A stretch of DNA of 7,467 nucleotides from Candidatus Sodaliphilus limicaballi. GTDB lineage: Bacteria; Bacteroidota; Bacteroidia; Bacteroidales; Muribaculaceae. The position numbers and the translations under genes are program-made. Shown here piece after piece: positions 5,790-7,467 of the stretch (within the stretch, counting starts at the first letter, position 1; every line of letters begins with the position of its first letter). The stretch covers positions 1 to 7,467 of the forward strand of contig JAGHSP010000199.1 in the NCBI GenBank assembly GCA_018065815.1, in the 5' to 3' direction. The notes below the pieces were generated by a model. It worked only from the letters and a program-made list of their open reading frames with translations. It searched no databases and was not told the DNA's origin.

Positions 5790-7293
5790 TCTCAAATCGC
5801 TCGTCGATGATTTTGCTGGCTGCGCGGTTGAAGAGGTCGAGCAGTTTCAGTTCCACCTCGTCGGGGCTATAATTGCTCTTCTGGCTCAAAGCGTTCATCT
5901 CGCTCTTGAACACGTTGTTGTCCACCGACTTGCGTCCCAGGAACCCCTTCGACGTGTTCACGTCATGGATCGACTTGCCCATGTTCCATTCGCCCATGTT
6001 GAAGATTTCCACGCTGCGCATGTTGTTATACATCTCGTTGATCCAGTCCTTATAAGCCTTCATGATGTCGTCGGTGAGGGTGCGATAGAACTGCGACGCC
6101 ATGAAGTCACGCTTGATGGCGGGGCTGTCGTTGGTAAACCCCTGCCCTATCATGTCGGCAAAACCGGTGTTGAGGTATATGAACAGCAGGTGGAACTTGA
6201 CCAGGTGCTTGTAGATGAGCGCGCGTGTCTCGCTGCCCATTGCCTTGAAGTCAACGTTGAGCACGTCGCGATCGAGCGCATACTCATAGGCCGACGATGG
6301 CATGGGGTATCCGTTCTCGTCGCAGAGCTGCGACAGCGGCAGTCCGGCAAACTTGAATGGCGCCATGGCTCCGATGAGCTCGACCATGTGCGCGCGGTTG
6401 CGCTGTCCGTGCTCGCCGGGGTCGTAGGTATAGGGCACGCTCACCACCTGGTCGCCCAGGTAGAATATCGTGTTGAGGTTGCTGTCGTTGGCGCCGGTGA
6501 GTGTCTCCTTGTAGTAGTAAAGGGCACTCTGTGTCTTGACGATGAAGTCGGCCTTGTCGATGCGGTGGTCTTCGCCCAGTTCAAGGTTGAAGTAAGGGAG
6601 CACGGTGAGTCCGCCTATCGGGGCCTTGCGCAGCACCTCGCGGTTGCTGATGTCGAGGTTAGCCGCCTGGCGTATGTTCTTCACCATGATGGGGAATCCT
6701 GCCGCGCCAGTGCCACCAAAGATGCTGCTGATGAAGAAAATGCGGTCGCCCTGGTTGAACACGTTGGCAAAGGCCTTGAACTCGTTAGAGTCCTTGATTT
6801 CGTTCAGCGCCACGCTGCCTATGTTGGGCGAGCCCACGAAGCCTATGTTCATCTTATTTTCTAATTGCTCGTCGCTGAACAGCAGCGATGCCAGCGCCTG
6901 GTTGGCCTCGTTCATCGTGTCATAGCCTATGAAGTCGCGGAACTTGTTCTGCTCCACGGCGCTCAGGTTGAAGATGAACGTGTCGTTGATCTGTATGCTA
7001 GAGTCGCGCATGATTTCGCGCAATGTGACGATGCGGTTGGCAAAGAATCCGTCCACATCGGTGCGGTTGCCATAGAGGCGGTTGCGTATCATGCGGTAGC
7101 TGTTGAGCAAAGCCTCGGTGCGTTTGAGGTCCTCATTGGCTTTGTGCGGGTCGATGATGATGGGCACCAGCTCCAGATTAGGCACTGGCACACCGTTCTC
7201 GTCCACCGGGCGCACACCCGCTGCACTGAGCATAAGCATTGATTTGAGCACTCGCGAACCGGTGCCTCCTATTGCACATATAAATAATCGCAT
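5779..7293 (-). CDS. Tubulin/FtsZ-superfamily GTPase-like protein (Tubulin_2 type)
   Basis: This encodes a 504-residue cytosolic protein without signal peptide or membrane helix. The N-terminus, FICAIGGTGSRVLKSM (4-19), is the first nucleotide-contacting loop of a tubulin-type Rossmann fold, and LVPIIIDPHKANEDL (42-56) matches the following acidic beta-strand/loop that contacts the nucleotide. The tubulin signature loop follows a hydrophobic strand as IFGGTGAAGFP (191-201), a variant of the GGGTGTG/S pattern of FtsZ and tubulin. The C-terminal part (about 350-504) is mostly helical and ends in an acidic/basic amphipathic helix. FtsZ is about 350-400 residues, so this is longer and is clearly not the division protein. 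It corresponds to the family named 'tubulin-like' (Pfam Tubulin_2). The ATG at 7293 is chosen because the glycine loop must lie near the N-terminus. As the promoter-proximal gene it probably leads the four-gene block. Whether it polymerises cannot be told from the sequence. Confidence 0.9.
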   Translation of the reverse strand: MRLFICAIGGTGSRVLKSMLMLSAAGVRPVDENGVPVPNLELVPIIIDPHKANEDLKRTEALLNSYRMIRNRLYGNRTDVDGFFANRIVTLREIMRDSSIQINDTFIFNLSAVEQNKFRDFIGYDTMNEANQALASLLFSDEQLENKMNIGFVGSPNIGSVALNEIKDSNEFKAFANVFNQGDRIFFISSIFGGTGAAGFPIMVKNIRQAANLDISNREVLRKAPIGGLTVLPYFNLELGEDHRIDKADFIVKTQSALYYYKETLTGANDSNLNTIFYLGDQVVSVPYTYDPGEHGQRNRAHMVELIGAMAPFKFAGLPLSQLCDENGYPMPSSAYEYALDRDVLNVDFKAMGSETRALIYKHLVKFHLLFIYLNTGFADMIGQGFTNDSPAIKRDFMASQFYRTLTDDIMKAYKDWINEMYNNMRSVEIFNMGEWNMGKSIHDVNTSKGFLGRKSVDNNVFKSEMNALSQKSNYSPDEVELKLLDLFNRAASKIIDERFENIN

Positions 7294-7467
7294 AGTTAAT
7301 TCTTCTTGACAGAAAGAAATTAAAATAATTAAAATAAATTTTTATCCCCGATTACCCCGACATAACAAACAAGAAGAACAGAATTATCTTAAAAAACAAA
7401 TAATATAAAAAAAATAAAAAAAATAATAACCACTAGTTCCCAAAGAGAAAAAAATATAATCCACGAA
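7294..7467 (-). promoter_or_regulatory. AT-rich upstream region of the tubulin-like gene, likely promoter and leader
   Basis: No gene is visible in these 174 bases. The stretch is mostly A and T, in contrast to the coding DNA, and holds the start side of the minus-strand block. On the minus strand, TATTATTTG (complement of 7397-7405) resembles the Bacteroidetes -7 box TAnnTTTG with one extra base. I see no convincing matching -33 TTTG at the expected spacing, so no transcription start is proposed. Two direct CCCCGA copies (7346-7351 and 7355-7360, 9 bp apart) stand out in the AT-rich background and could be an operator. The start codon is preceded by A-rich DNA without a Shine-Dalgarno motif. 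Confidence 0.35.

Noticed and set aside
5965..6864. Forward open frame of 299 codons opposite the tubulin-like gene
   Set aside because: It lies wholly inside a gene with a recognisable tubulin-type signature on the other strand, and its translation (Val/His/Glu-rich, no motif) looks like a codon-bias shadow.
5779..7293. Calling the tubulin-fold protein FtsZ
   Set aside because: It is over 100 residues longer than the usual FtsZ core, has a variant signature loop, lacks a recognisable FtsZ C-terminal peptide, and is not beside division genes such as ftsA or ftsQ.

Overview
The window looks like chromosomal DNA of a Bacteroidetes bacterium, most likely order Bacteroidales (a Muribaculaceae- or Prevotellaceae-like gut lineage is my guess). 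The reasons are moderately GC-rich genes separated by very AT-rich leaders, A-rich sequence instead of Shine-Dalgarno motifs before the start codons, a roughly 8-bp TTTAAGAC-type intergenic repeat, and a small 'HDTV'-repeat lipoprotein of a style common in that group. These taxonomic points are inference, since no rRNA or marker gene is present.

Layout: positions 1-56 hold the C-terminal tail of a forward-strand gene. Positions 155-589 (+) encode a 144-residue lipoprotein with an N-terminal lipobox and a C-terminal membrane helix, the architecture of a one-piece (u-) spanin. A strong two-part hairpin at 601-640 separates it from a convergent four-gene block on the minus strand, which fills the rest of the window.

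The minus-strand block, in transcription order, is: (1) 7293-5779, a 504-residue tubulin/FtsZ-superfamily (Tubulin_2-like) protein; (2) 5661-2260, a 1133-residue protein with a C-terminal actin/Hsp70-type ATPase domain and an uncharacterised N-terminal half of about 580 residues; (3) 2243-1140, a 367-residue inner-membrane protein with a signal peptide, one membrane helix, a coiled coil and a cytosolic C-terminal domain; (4) 1124-663, a 153-residue protein with an N-terminal zinc ribbon, a proline-rich linker and a C-terminal membrane anchor. Genes 2-4 are spaced by only 15-16 nt and are almost certainly cotranscribed. Genes 1 and 2 are separated by 117 nt carrying a degenerate 8-bp tandem array bracketed by a perfect 10-bp inverted repeat.

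The working hypothesis is a single membrane-associated machine. A tubulin-fold GTPase-like protein and an actin/Hsp70-fold ATPase lie in the cytosol, and two single-span proteins place a coiled coil/beta domain and a zinc ribbon on the cytosolic face of the inner membrane. No toxin, nuclease, transposase, phage structural gene, CRISPR, tRNA or rRNA is visible, so whether the block serves defence, cell-envelope organisation, secretion or chaperoning cannot be decided from the sequence.
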